This document shows, one piece after another, positions 10,760 to 23,649 of a DNA stretch of 64,000 bases; the first letter of the stretch is position 1; every line of letters starts with the position of its first letter. The stretch is from Trichobilharzia szidati (Eukaryota > Platyhelminthes > Trematoda > Strigeidida > Schistosomatidae). Under the pieces are notes generated by a model, which saw only the letters and a program-made list of their open reading frames with translations, was not told the origin of the DNA and ran no database searches. The translations under genes were made by a program, and so were the position numbers. Location: contig OX235273.1 of assembly GCA_944472155.2 (NCBI GenBank), forward strand, positions 34,755,204-34,819,203, in the 5' to 3' direction.

Positions 10760-13700
10760 ACAATTATTCGCTCTAGAATAATGGTGAGCTTCCTCAACCA
10801 ATAACTAGAATGCGTTCAGGGTCATTGGAACATTTACAGTCTTGGGACTCTATTGTTGAACTTCGCCATTACACTACACTAAACAGTGCAAATATACATG
10901 AAATCCACTTAGAAATAACCTCTCAACTTACGATAATTCCTGTCCAGATACACACGGTGAGACATCTACTTCTATTACTTCTATTCCCACAGAAGGTTCT
11001 GTTAGCATTTACATGTGATTTCGAAGTACTGATAGAATTCTTTTGTCAAAAAGGACTGTCCTTCACACGTAAATAGGCTGAATTAACATCCTGAGACGTG
11101 AAGTCTGCATTGAATGATACCATGACGAAAGGTGCAGCATCTAAATAAAGTAGATCATTTGTGTAGATGAAATTACCCTTCAACTATCCTATCTTCCTCA
11201 CTATAGCGATATTTTGCTACAGTTCGCCTGAAACACTGATCGTTGCAACCAATATGCTAGGGGGTGTCGCAGTCAGATTACATGACGCGGACACCAAAAT
11301 AACAGGCCAGAAAATGGGAATTCTCATCAATCCAGATAACATATAACGCAATTTCATTAAAAATTATTGACAAAAAAAATTTCCAAGGGAAATTTTAACA
11401 GCGCTACTAGAACATGGCATTTAACGTCTACCGTTGAATTGACATTTGCACTTGGAATGTCAGAAGGCTTTAATTGTTCATTGTCAAAACTGGCATCAGA
11501 TTATGTTTATATCAGTGTGCATTGGGTCACGAAGAATAGTGTAGGTGGTCCTCATGAAATGTCAGACTACTTAAAATTAGTATCAACTTTCTGTCGATTA
11601 GTAGCTAGGAGGTGTGTCCTACAACTACTGCACCAGTTACATAAGTTATCCCAGTCTTAACAATTGTTCGTGTTCAGATCACTAAGATATTCTGAGATCC
11701 TTAATGAATTACTTGTGGCTTTGAAGGATATGGAAGAAGCACTTATGGCTCATATGTTTAAATCATTTATTATGAAAGAAGTTATCTGTAGGGATTTTGT
11801 GATGTTCAGGTTACAATTCTTGAGGGTATGTAGTGACTGCATGCTTCTGTGCGTGAAGGAAAAGTTGGTTAAAATGAATATGTGATGAAGTTTTCTGTAC
11901 AGTGTTCATTGTGAATGGTTTACAAGTTAACACTTATTATTTGCTTGCTGCTATACTGTATAAGACGAACAACCTCTGTGTGACATTAAAAACTACAGAA
12001 GAATGCTGTCATCACCAAAGAATGCAAAAGGAAAATGAACCTTTTTCAGCAAAGGTATGGAAATATAAGGCGCTTAACTTTAATATCACTTCTTCCTTAC
12101 TTCAGCGATTTAAAAAGATACACTTTGTTCACTTATTTACAGATATCGGGTAATGTCAGTCAACTTGGTCCCAGCAATTCAACATGGTCGAAATAATTAC
12201 GAAAAACAATTGTGTAAAGATATTTGTATATTTTTTTCATTAAATAGATTTAACATCCTGCTTACAATACTTTTCTTATTCTATCTGAGTGAAACTAAGT
12301 TTTTTTGCATGACGATGCAGATGTCAGACTTACCAATGATACTTGATGATTTATTTGACTGCGTAATTAAACGTAAGCGAAATGTTATTACGACGGCTAC
12401 AGCTCAACCTACTTATTTATTCGTTATGTGTAAACTTAATTTTACAGTGTACTTTAACACCCGTTATCATAGGGACTGCCATAATGCTTTAATTTAAATA
12501 TTAGTAATACACTGATTTGGAATACACCTAACCGTATATAAACTGGAACTGCAATGCAGTGCCTAAGCTCTACCTATTGTTGTCATTGTTCCCTGCAGAC
12601 TTGCATATGACTATGAGACGTTTTCACGTAACTGTAGACAGAGACTTAAGGTCCACTAAACTACTTATAATTCACCACGCATATCGGTCGATAGTGTTCC
12701 TACAGAATTACACTTAAGTATAGTAACGAGTTCAAGTCCTAGGGAGCACCGGTCTAGCATGCCGTGCTCACAAAGCGAACACATGAATTGAAAGACAACA
12801 ATATTTATATGAAAAGTTCATATTTATTACAATACATTAGTTTGTTTACACATTAAGAAAATGGTCCATTTGTGCGATTACTTCCCCCGCTTTCAGATGC
12901 GCACGAGTCGCGAGACCATATCCATCGTTGACACTTATGCAGCACATGATTAACTACAAAAGGTGGAAGGGTAAACAAAAATAGAATTATGCACACAATA
13001 TTACAGGATAAATAATGCTTTCGCTCGCATTGCCTACCTGCAATATACTAAAATGGCTTTGTCAATCAGTATCCATCTGTCTCACGGCTGTTTCAATATA
13101 ATTCCGTAGAAAAAGCAATATTGAAATACATCACTGAGCAATATCCACCAATAAAATGCTACACGTATAACCTAAAATCGAGAAAAGCCAAAGAACTCAC
13201 GGGTTCCTTGACATCGCCAGTAACCGATAGGCCAACAAACCGAGTGTATGATAAACCAAGCCTTGTACATGCACAAAATAAGTAAAAGAAAACGTTAGAA
13301 TACTCAAATTTTACATTTATTTTCATCAAGTATGCTTGTAAACAACGCATACCTCAACCACACAAACCTGCACACGACATCACCTAACAAGGACAAATTA
13401 AATATCAAATTAACCACCAGTGTTCCAGCCAATGAAAGACGAGAAAACCTGAGGCGCGGAGAATTTAACACATCATATCCTATATCCTCACCCCCACTGG
13501 CGCCATTTGTGTCAGCATGACAGACTGTACACGTAAGTTGAGTAATGAAAACTGTTTGAAAACCAGTTGCTTCTTTAGTTCAGATCATGAATACTCCTTG
13601 TACAGAATGTTTGCCAGCGTCTTCAAATGGTAGCATGGGATCGTTCATGGAATTTGAGTGTGAATTTACTAAAATGGTCAGGAGTCTAGCTTCATTTCAG

Positions 13701-15940
13701 TTTAAATGTAGGGTTGTTCGACCTCGACCAGGAGGCAAATAGCAGTGTAGGCTCAGCAACAGAATACCACAATGAATGACGCTGCATAATCTTATTCCAA
13801 TGTTACGTCCTATACTGCACCTCCAAACAATAAAGTTCTAATTTACACACCACTCTAAACTTTGTGTTGATTAGACTTTCTGTAGTTCTTTGAACTGTTG
13901 TACATCCTTTGTTTGAATGCGCGCTTTTTAGCCACCAGTTACTTTATGTTCAGCCACTGTACCCTTGGTATTTGGATGCCAGATGACCTTATAGTTGAAG
14001 GTCTGTGCTGTGATTATATGATAAGTTTTGTTAAATAGAACAATACATTTTGGAGTTTCAATATAAATGTCGTGAAACAATTTGGTCTTGTCTTTGATTT
14101 TGGTCGAAACCGCGAGTTCGTATCTCCAGAGCGTTGTTCGTACTGTGGCTGCAACACCTATGACTACAACAAACGCACACTGACCCATTTCTAAGTAATC
14201 ATAATGCTTTAATTCTTGACGAACTGCATGAAAGACAGTGGCAGGCACACTGCCAACTGGGGCTTATTAAATGCTTTATGATGGCTTGTTCGAGACTTCG
14301 TGTTGTTCTAATCGTCGCCACAATAAAAGTGGATACATATTCCTTAATTTTTAAACGCCATCTAGTCACACAGATGCAACTTTCGCTCGTTATTATGTCT
14401 TTGGGGAAAGCCATTGCAGCTCACTTCACGTCTGCGAAAGGAAACTGGATAACACACAGCTTCATGAGCACTATTCTCTCTTTAATTCCATTCGAGACTT
14501 TTTTCACACTCAGTGATCCATTGTTGAATAGAGTAAGCTGCTAGCAAGACTGGCGTGTAGCCAGTAACGTATTTTTGATTACGAAAGCACCTCATGATGA
14601 GTTGAATCTCATAGTTTTCGTGTCCCGGTGGACGATGTCTTGATGTTTGAAACAATCGCAGAGGTGGTTGAGGATGCAGATATATCTAGGTGACGATTCA
14701 AAAATAGGAAGAAGCGTGAATTCTGGGTTCAACCACAAGTCACTATCAATCAGGATGATATGAAAATTCCCCATTTCCTCCTTTCAAGTACTACTGGATT
14801 CGTGAATGACCTCATACATATACGAAATAATTTTGTTACAAACTTCTAAACTTGCAAATCCTCTTCTGCGGTTACCTCCTTTTATAAATATTTTCCTGGT
14901 TAATAATAATAAATAATAATAAATTTTTTACTTCTGGAGTAGAAACCAGCAGGCATGAACATATGTACACTAATTAGAACTTATAGAATATATGATTTGT
15001 TAATCTAGAAATAGGTTGAATACTGGTAAATTTGAGAGAAATATTTAAAAAGAAATGTACAAATAAGGCAATAGGTAATTTTCGAGATCTGCTTTCAACT
15101 GAATAATTCATGAGATATAGCATCAAATCTAGACTGTAATTGAAAAAAATACGGTATGTCACTTTCACGCAGGAATTATAAACGATTACTTTAATTGTGG
15201 AAGGTAAGTAGCATTTTTGTACAGGTGCTGACGTGAAATATAAGAGATGCGGAATGAACAGTAATTGTAAGTAAATGATTCATAGAGTGTTTGAAAGTCC
15301 ATAAAACTTCAAATTCACCGGTAAGTACACCATAATTGTGACATTTCCAGTTGTATATGAGACCAACTTTGAACTTGTCAGCAGATTTCATGATAGAGGT
15401 GGTTCCGTTATTCACCAGGTGGGCTAGCAATATTCCGAATTAGTTGAGGATAGCGGCACTGTTTCAGTGCCTTCGTTTAAGGCAGTACCTTTGAAAAGAG
15501 AAGAAGACACAAGAAAACCACCAGAGAGGTGCAGAAGTATATAATGGTGTTAATAATTCAAAATATCTATAACAAACATGGGGTCCATCAATTTTTATTG
15601 TTTTTTTCATTAAAAAAAATACTATTTCCCCCTGAGGTTTTAGTGATGGAACTCTAGTCTTGCGAAAAGAAAAAAAAGTTTAAGTGAAAAAAGGTGATAA
15701 TTTTATCTACTTATATAGGTTTAATAGGAGTTAAACACAAAAGTCAAAGTGCGTGAACTATGTAGAAAAAAAGCGAGGGCTTAATAATAACTACTGTTTT
15801 TCTGAAGTATACATTTAGCTGTCCTTCTGAAGTAGGGGACTCATACCATGTACTTGCATTCGGGGAGTTTGTTATTTAAACTTCAGCTTTAAGCAAATTT
15901 TCAACTTCTGTTGTTTTTTTAAATTTTTTATTTATTCTCT
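10760..15940. other. No confident gene; AT-rich sequence
   Basis: Several short ORFs occur (for example 11367-12497 +, 13928-14248 -) without domain signatures. Two of them (about 11688-11828 and 11903-12054) lie between good-looking splice signals but have no family support. A (taa)n tract lies at 14900-14925. Confidence 0.4.
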
Positions 15941-15949
15941 TATTTTGCA

Positions 15950-16075
15950 GAAGCCATTCGAACTCAGGAGCCTTAGCAATAGAGTGCTGTCCCACAGATA
16001 AGGGTGGTTCTCATATGTCCCCACCGTCATATCCGCTGACTAGCACTCACCACCCTCCCACCTCATATTTCTGAG
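15950..16075 (-). repeat. Interspersed repeat shared with 21.9 kb
   Basis: On the minus strand a block with ggtgggagggtgg and tcagcggatatga matches 21905-21965 on the + strand. A gttcgaatggc stretch near 15955 resembles a Pol III B box, so it may be tRNA-derived; low certainty. Confidence 0.4.
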
Positions 16076-16079
16076 CATG

Positions 16080-18400
16080 AAAATTATTTACAATACCTAA
16101 CGAGATGGAACATATGTGTAACATCTGTGACACCCTCCATATATACACCTTACAATATACTCAAATACCAATGTATCAAAGATTGCTCCCTATTTGACAA
16201 ATAGCTAATCATTAGCTCTACAGAATGTAATAATTCATAAAGGAAGAACACTTGCAGGATGATTACGCCGACTGTGGCAACTCAGGTACCTTACGTACGA
16301 GACGGAGACATGAAGACTACATACTTTAAGAAATATAACCGAACTTTCACGAACTAACCACAGAGATATTCGCTACTTATTATTATTATACTTTGCGAAA
16401 CGAAAATGCCAGCTATATATGAGGACTAGCTCTTCCAGTTTACCGTCAACTTTACATCTTCAGATTCTCGCAGACTATCGTAGATAAAGCTGATTTCTTT
16501 GCTCTAGTTTGTGGATAATGATTACATTAACTAAGCTCACAATGACCTAGTGTGACGATCTCATCTTGTAACTAACTACGGTCACTTTTAATCTTGCAAG
16601 ATTTAGTCAACGTGGCAATCGACTAGTGATAGCTGATGCCGCAGATGGCCACCTTATTCTGTGCTTGCAAGGCTCACACTGAAAATAGACTCTACTCCTA
16701 GTCACTTTTTCCCGCTTGTTTTTTCATAGGTTCACATTCATAGTGATTGGCTAGAAGGAAGCAGTCAGTTGTGATAATGAAAGAACCCTTGACTGAAGCC
16801 TGCGACAGGGGAGCCATGATCATAAACTTCATCCTTTTTACCACTCAACTGAAGTGCCAACCTCCAACAATTAAGGAATCAACGTTGTTTTCGAAATTCC
16901 AACTGAATTCACCCATTACTGCAACTAGAGACTTCATCATGCTGCTATTTCTGCTTGTGACAGATTTCTCTTTTGGGTGTCACTTACTTTGATTGTTCAC
17001 TCAGTTTTAACACGTGTCATTGGTCAGACACATGATCATGTAGCCTAAAAAGCTCCGTGTGCCACTAGGTGATGTGACTTCGAGTCTACAAAAGGGGCAT
17101 CGATTCCAATAAGCTAGCGATTACTCCTTGATGGCGCGAACCAATAATCGTGAAACCTAGTTCCGGAACTTCCTTCAACTGCCCCAAAAAGATAGTGGTA
17201 AGATTAGCATTTGCTTTGAAGAACAGCGATGCAATAGCTTTAAGCGTCTCGAGATGAGGTCACACATAGGCTTTCAGTAATCTTAGTAAGTGCTACGAAG
17301 CCTACAGTAACCGTTTCTTGCACCACACGCACTTATTTTAGACGCACTACGTCTGGACCAGTGTCCTACGCAACATTTGGCAGGATGAACACGTTTCTAA
17401 TATGAACATCAGCCTATTAACAATGACGAACATCCAGAGGAGCTCTGAACCCTTCTGCAGCTAGTGGAAGTGACCTGAGTTTCACAGAATTTTGGGTTGT
17501 TGGGGTAAGGGATCAGATTACACCGAGCTGAGCGAATGTCATCGGCTGTTGCACAATACCATCTCCCATCAATAGAGTTTGTGAATCATGCGAGAATCGG
17601 TTAATTCACACCTGCCTGACTTATTTTCAGGAGGGTAAATGTTCTAGACACCCTTATGAATATGAGAAACACCAAGTAAACTGAAATACCGGCTTTCCAC
17701 TGTGATGCTCCCTGTTTTCACATGGACGAGAGTTTTGCTGGGCGGGCTCGATGTTCCCTGGAAACATCGTCTGCTTCATAAAATGCTGTGGTTCCGTAGG
17801 GGTGTTTTCTCAAATGGCCGTCTACTATTACCCACACCACTTTGGCCTATGCCAAATGTCTACAAACGATGACTGTTTGGCGACTTTCACACCTGAAGAT
17901 AGAAGCACTGGCGCTTTCCCACTTTTTCGGGATCTGTTAACTTTTTTTCTGAGGACTTCCAAGGAGGTCATACAACTGCTGCACTTTGGCAGATACTTAC
18001 ATTCAAGTTAAAAGAATATTTTATGGCTATTATATTTATAGAGGCTTGAGTAAAAAGGCTCCGTTTACACTGGATTTCATAAACGTCTACAAAAAAGTAG
18101 ATATATTCTGGAATATGTACACAACACAAAGAAAGCTACGTGAAATGTGTTTTCAAGGATTTGATTATACCGCTGTTACTCTTAACGTGAACCTCGCTGA
18201 GTTTACTAGTTAGATATTGCAATTTACAATTATCCCATTACACAAAATAAACACATATAAGAGAAGATAATGGAGTAACATCTTTTAGGCGACTTTACAC
18301 AGGCATAGACAGTGTGCATAGTATAATACTAATCGTAGCCATTGAGGAAATTTAACAATAATGCGCGTCATATTACAGGGTTGCGTTACTGAGAATATAT
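16080..18400. other. No confident gene
   Basis: Somewhat more GC-rich than its surroundings between 16560 and 18000, with short ORFs only. It may be an old retroelement but no motif is recognisable. Confidence 0.35.
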
Positions 18401-18422
18401 ATGGTACGTTATTCATAAAGTG

Positions 18423-18665
18423 GGCAAAGTTGAACCTTGAGCAGCATTAATTACAATTGAACAGATGACCTTGAACGTACCAACCACATAATAAAGATGA
18501 TCTGTGAGTACGAAATACACGTATTCATAAAATGAAGTGCTGAGGGACATGAAACATTTCTCTGACATGTGACGAAAATACCCCTCTCCTTTGGATTGGA
18601 GTGTGGACAAAGTAATTTAACCACATTCTGGGCGTGCAATTATCTATTCCTCTAACCCTGACAAT
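18423..18665 (-). mobile_element. Merlin fragment (low-coordinate end)
   Basis: Starts ggcaaagttgaacctt; 50 bp inside is gatgaccttgaacgtacc and at 18608 ttaaccacattc. These align in order and spacing with the terminus, internal tag and transposase C-terminal codons of the Merlin at 39562-40355. On the minus strand GEGYFRHMSEKCF corresponds to WERFLSHVRERYP. The rest of the element is missing. Confidence 0.6.
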
Positions 18666-18820
18666 AACCATAATCTTTCCATAACCTAGTCCTAACGTGA
18701 AAATGTCCCGAAACTAATCTTAATTTAACTCGGCCTAACTTTAGTGTCTCCCTCGTTAGGTTTAGGTTAACCTGACGCTAACCTGTCTTTAACCTAAATC
18801 TTAACTTAATCTTTCCCATT
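18640..18820. repeat. Degenerate TAACC-rich tract
   Basis: Irregular recurrence of taacc/cctaa words (taaccct, aacctagtcct, ggttaacctga, taacctaaatc). It is not a clean tandem array. Confidence 0.4.
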
Positions 18821-18824
18821 TAAT

Positions 18825-19660
18825 AAAACACATCAGTAGGCTTTTCATGATTACAAAATTATTCACCGGATCTCACTAACTTGCTTACTGGGGGCTTCAA
18901 GGTGGTTGGTGCGGTTGCACTGCGTCGTTACTTACTGATGCTTGAAGTTTAACTTGACCATGAATGGCGAAACTGTTTTGTAAACCGTTAGTTAGTTCAC
19001 AAATAATGTTCTTAGCAGTATTGACTACCAGTGACTCACCACGGCAATAGGTGTCCAGCTGAATGTACAAAGAAGTAGTCTTATAGCAACAGACAATTTT
19101 CAGTCCATACGCGGCTAGACACCACAATAATGGCGAACTAATCCATATAAAATGATAATTGGAGTATGTGGGAGCCTAAAATTATCATCACAAGAGTCGG
19201 TAAGATTACAAATGCAATCATGGGGATATTTTAATTTTTGCTAAAACCACCAGATTTATCGGTATTAGAGTAACATTCCACAACTCTCATCCAAAATGCG
19301 TCGCGGAGGAAAGTAATGGGTAATTCGAGAGACAGTTGAAGTATTTGGGATCAGTAATTTTTGTAGATCTTTTGCTGTCGTAAGTCGCGAAATATCTACC
19401 TAATTTATCATCAGTCAGAAAGTAATATGGAAGCTAGGATGGTGCAAAAAAGAAGGCAAACGATAGCAGCACAGAAAAAAGCAAGTGCAGTCCTCAAGGA
19501 GTGATTTGTATACTTGCATATGCATACATACAGTTTGTAGAAACTACAATTGTGTAGATACACTAGCTAACTAGTTCTGTTACGCCTTTATTTTGTATGT
19601 ATGAACTGATAATAATGTGCTGTGTAGAAACCTCCTTCCAATATACTAGTAATTATTAAC
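18825..19660. other. No recognisable gene
   Basis: No supported feature on either strand. Confidence 0.35.
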
Positions 19661-19669
19661 GAAGTTTAT

Positions 19670-20150
19670 TGTTACTCATGCGTCTAAAGGGCGACGTTTT
19701 TCCCTGTGAGATGGAAGAAAAGGTGTAGGAGTCAGATGCGGAAGAGTATTGTTATCCTTCAGAAATCTGGTGACTGAGGAGATGAATGCGTTTCCGTCAC
19801 GCACATTAGCTGGTAGTCTATTCCGAACGACCAAAAATTTATTTGAGAATTTTAACCCAACATAAGTTCAACAATGCCCTATAGCAAATAGGTTGTCATG
19901 ATTTCTAAGATTGTAGCTGATGACGGAGGGAGGTTCAGGGATTGGCCTGGAGGAGTGCAAAAGAAGATTAGCCAGATTATAGTAGGAAATAAGGTTTAGC
20001 TGAAGACATATTTTCCAGAGTGGTTCTATTTTCAGTCTGTTGCAACGCCAGTAAGGGGTGCAGTTTCATCATGGGTGCGTGTTTCTAAGACAAAGTTCGC
20101 AAACCACTCACCGAAAAGTTCACAGATGGTAGCAGGCTTATTGTAGATTA
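19670..20150 (-). pseudogene. CR1-like non-LTR element, C-terminal region
   Basis: Minus-strand reading, with frameshifts, gives LRNHDNLFAIGHC, VGLKFSNKFLVVRNRLPANV, VTRLK-like residues and LTPTPFLPSHREKRRP. This is the same architecture (YNLRN...FSNRxVxxWNxLPxxVV) as the CR1/jockey tail at 9.4 kb but a different lineage. The sequence up to about 20420 may continue the same element. It lies head to head with the copy starting at 20490. Confidence 0.55.
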
Positions 20151-20489
20151 TTTTGTTGTGAAGTAAAGGATATCAGTTGTCGACCTCTTTCGCTTTTTAA
20201 GAAGTTTTGTGGGGTTATAAACTTTGGAAGTACTTTTAAGTGCACTTAGCTCTTCGCTGAAGTCATTTTGAAGGTGTAGGCTCTTAACAGATTCAAGCGA
20301 CAAGTAGAATGAGTCAAGTATTGATACATCTTTAGTGGAATATTACTGTTTCAACAGCTTCTCTGACTTATTGCGGCATGCCATAGGAATGTATTTAGTT
20401 TGATATCTGCTTACTCCCACTGTCTCCTGAGGAGCAACAGTATCTAGACAAAAGGTAACATTCCTGGGATAACATACTTCGGACGTTGG

Positions 20490-21164
20490 AAACCTAGCAT
20501 GTGTCTATACATGTACGGTGACCCTGTCTCAAACACGAACACAGTCACAGATCTCGGGGTAACATACTCAGATCTTACCTTTACTGAACATGCAAATAAG
20601 GTGGTATCTGATTGTAAACGTCTAACAGGCTTTGTGCTACGCAACTTTTACACCCCAGAAGCCAGATTAGCCATATATAAGATATGCATTCGCCCCAAAC
20701 TAGAATACTGTTCCCACTTATACAGTAGCTTTAAATCAGCAGACAGAAAAAAAGTTGAAAGTGTCCAAAGATTCCTCACGAAACGCATATTAGGTTATGA
20801 TCAGCAAATAGAATACCTTGACAGATGTATTCGACTGGACTTAGAACCCTTATGGTTAAGGAGAGTGAAGTGCAATTTATTTCTCTTATTCAAAGTTATA
20901 AGAAAGCACTGTAACAGTAACTCGTCTATAACCTGGGCTAATCCTAAATCGTATGGACTACGCAACCATAACTGCCTTCTCAAGGTTAACACCCATAAGC
21001 TCACCACTAGAGCTAACTTCTTCACCATTAAATATTGCAAACTTTGGAACCAACTACCCTCTGAGATTAGATCCTGTGAAAGGCCTGACAGTTTCAAAAG
21101 GAGCCTAGAAAAACATATTAACATGTCCACCCTAGCCCTTCTAAATGATCTCAACTGCTGGTAG
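20490..21164 (+). pseudogene. CR1/jockey-like RT C-terminal half, 5'-truncated but open
   Basis: An unbroken frame of 221 codons ends at 21164. It starts in the RT region after the catalytic motif (VTDLGVTYSDLTFTEHANKV), then EARLAIYKICIRPKLEYCSH (the IRPxLEYCSxxW block), KKVESVQRFLTKRI, LEPLWLRRVKCNLFLLFKVI, YGLRNHNC and ANFFTIKYCKLWNQLP to the end. The protein would be reverse transcriptase of a non-LTR retrotransposon. Endonuclease, YADD and the first half of RT are absent, so this copy is a 5'-truncated insertion. The open frame suggests it is younger than its neighbours. Confidence 0.75.
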
Positions 21165-21169
21165 AGTGG

Positions 21170-21895
21170 TGAAACCATGACATTTCAATATTTAACTACA
21201 GACAGTACACTAGTTCCTAGACTAACCTAATAATACTTAGTAATTATGCATGTTCAATACTTGAAATTAGATTATCATTAAAATACTTAAAATGATTACT
21301 TACGCAGCAAATGTTCTCTTAGTTTATCACTCTTATTTCCCTTATAACATTCAGTTTTTGAGCCTAATGTATTCTTTGATAATACGAATTATAACAATGA
21401 TTACACTCTTATTGTATATAGATTGATTTACTTTACGGCTACCTGTAAGACTCACTAACTTTCTGTAGTATTGTTAACCAAATACTGAAATTTTGTTGGT
21501 TCTGCTAATATCTTTTTATAATATATGTAGACAGGTTACTTTGCAATGTCAAATGTTTACTATATATAAAACTTTCATGATAATTTAGTACACTTGGTCC
21601 TGCCAACCGACCTTACCTTCAGTTCATACTACCTATATTGAACCCTAACTATATTGTTCTGCTGAATCTTGTTCCACTATTCACAAAACCTATTCTTGTT
21701 ATTCTTCAAGGTTTTTGTCTTCTTATAAAGTAATCTGTTCATTAGGACGCATGCATACATATATAATATGTTCATAAAGATGTACGCGGGGACCTATTGG
21801 AAGCACTCATTAAGAAAGCTAGGGAGATGGAATATGGGTTACGAACATGTCTGGTACCAAGCAATATATATGCGGTAACCATAATAATCATAGTC
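21170..21895. other. Probable 3' UTR of the CR1-like element, then unassigned
   Basis: AT-rich sequence downstream of the RT stop; the 3' end of the element cannot be placed. Confidence 0.35.
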
Positions 21896-21899
21896 TCAG

Positions 21900-22015
21900 A
21901 GCCTAACATCAAAAAAGGTGGGAGGGTGGAGTTAGCTGATCAGTAGATATGGTGGTGGACACTAAGGTGAATCGCCCCATTCTGCAGGAACAGCATTAAA
22001 AAATTTGAAGGCTCG
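21900..22015 (+). repeat. Interspersed repeat shared with 16.0 kb
   Basis: Contains ggtgggagggtgg and tcagtagatatggtggtgg, matching the minus strand of 15950-16075. Confidence 0.4.
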
Positions 22016-22879
22016 AGATATTTCTGGTTTTTATGAGGGCTTAAATCTTTATCTTGAAAAAGATAACAATGAACGCCTTGACAGATCATGCTTCTACCTT
22101 TAAATATATACCATTCACCCAGCCTATTGCTGAGATGCGACCATGTGGGATCTGCTCAGATTTATGGGGCATCTTATAAATTAACTTGCTGTCTATCGTC
22201 AGATCTTTTCATACCACTCCACAATGTCTTATCTCATTTATTTTCTGACAACGTCTTTACTTGATCCTCATTTTACTCCATTAAACTTAACATCTTATAG
22301 CTCTTCATTACTTATTATACTCCTACTCTCTGAAGGGTACGGTAGTGCACTAAATGCACAAAAAGGTATAAAATAAAAACAACTGGCTTGAGGATAATTG
22401 TATTAAAACCAAAAGTGGATATCATGATAGTTTGTGATATATCTGTAGCATTATACATTGCAAATGAATGTTGTTACCCTAGGGTGTTTCCTTTATTAAT
22501 GCATTTATTAATGATACTTGCACTTACCTATTTCATTACAATTTAATGATTCACCTCAGCACTTTAATTTTTCTAAAACAGATTCCAATCCCTTGTAAAA
22601 GGTGTACTTACCTCAATATCGGTTGGTTATCGTATGCCTACAACCACGGGATGAAAACGGAACGAAGTCGATTTTCCCGCTCAACCTGGAGGACAACTGT
22701 ACAATTCAATAACTATACGGCCTAATTCAGAAAATGAGTGTATTATATGTATCGAATATTTAACAGTTGAAATACGATTAACTTGTAGACAATCTACGAT
22801 TTGATATTATATCATACTTGATCGTGCCTGTAAAAATGGCATGCATTTTCATGTAAATTTGTAAATTTATATGAAATAC

Positions 22880-23480
22880 ATTATTATTATTATTATAAAG
22901 TAGGGACGCTGCAGACCTCAGTGAGTCAGTGGTAAAATATTTATCCCATCGACAGAGTCGAATGAGTTCTGAAACTAATCCCCAGGCTGTATGCTTGTAA
23001 CTGCGGTATATTATGTCACATGAATCTTGTTTGTTCACTGTATTTAGTGATGAGAAAACCAGAGAGCAGAGTACTATTCTATGGTCATTACTGGAAAATC
23101 TGTTACCAACACAAGTGGAGAGTGGGTTTATGTCATGACAGAACACAAGATTCAGCATGCTTGCTCCTCGAGTATGGGTTTGGATGTGTTGTTTCCAACT
23201 GTAACAATCAACGGCAGCAGGCAATTTGTTGAAGTCATGGTAGCCGGGATTACTTAACCAATTTTTGTCTGGAAAATTGAGGTCCCGTGCAATTATTTTG
23301 TAGTTTGCACTGAATGAGGAGGCGTGTGCAAACGATTTAGCTAATAATGCATCATTTTCTTGGGTTGAGCATGGTGCCCGATAAGCACAGCCCACGAGAA
23401 GTTTGCATTTATGTCCATGTGAGATGACCCTGAATGAATCAAGTATCTCATTCAGTATTTCACCAAACACCTTAGTGACT
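22880..23480 (-). pseudogene. CR1-like non-LTR element, AP-endonuclease domain
   Basis: The minus-strand ORF (23470-22778) reads CKLLVGCAYRAPCS, YKIIARDLNFPDKNW, QHIQTHTRGASMLNLVFCHD and RFSSNDHRIVLC. These are the APE-type endonuclease landmarks of CR1-type ORF2 proteins: CVYRPP, GDFN, TRGxxxLDLVF and SDHxxV. The catalytic GDFN is ARDLN here, and the LDLVF Asp is Asn, so catalysis is probably lost. The N-terminus and all of RT are missing. The frame runs into a (taat)n tract at 22880-22895. The enzyme would nick target DNA for primed reverse transcription. Confidence 0.7.
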
Positions 23481-23649
23481 AAAAATGAAGTTTGTATATA
23501 AATGAGGCATCCCTAACCATGCTAGCAATCTTAGTTTACACTGTGAAGAGTATAATAACCTATACCTATATATGCATCAAGCATAAGGGATGAGCACCAT
23601 GACTGAGTCATCGGAACTAGAGTAGGCCTGACGAAGCTTGGGGAAGCAA

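Noticed and set aside
11664..12153. Short + strand ORFs with good-looking acceptor and donor sites
   Set aside because: No family resemblance and frames do not join with a clear phase; may be chance in AT-rich DNA.
13928..14248. 106-codon minus-strand ORF
   Set aside because: No recognisable domain and no splice or promoter context.
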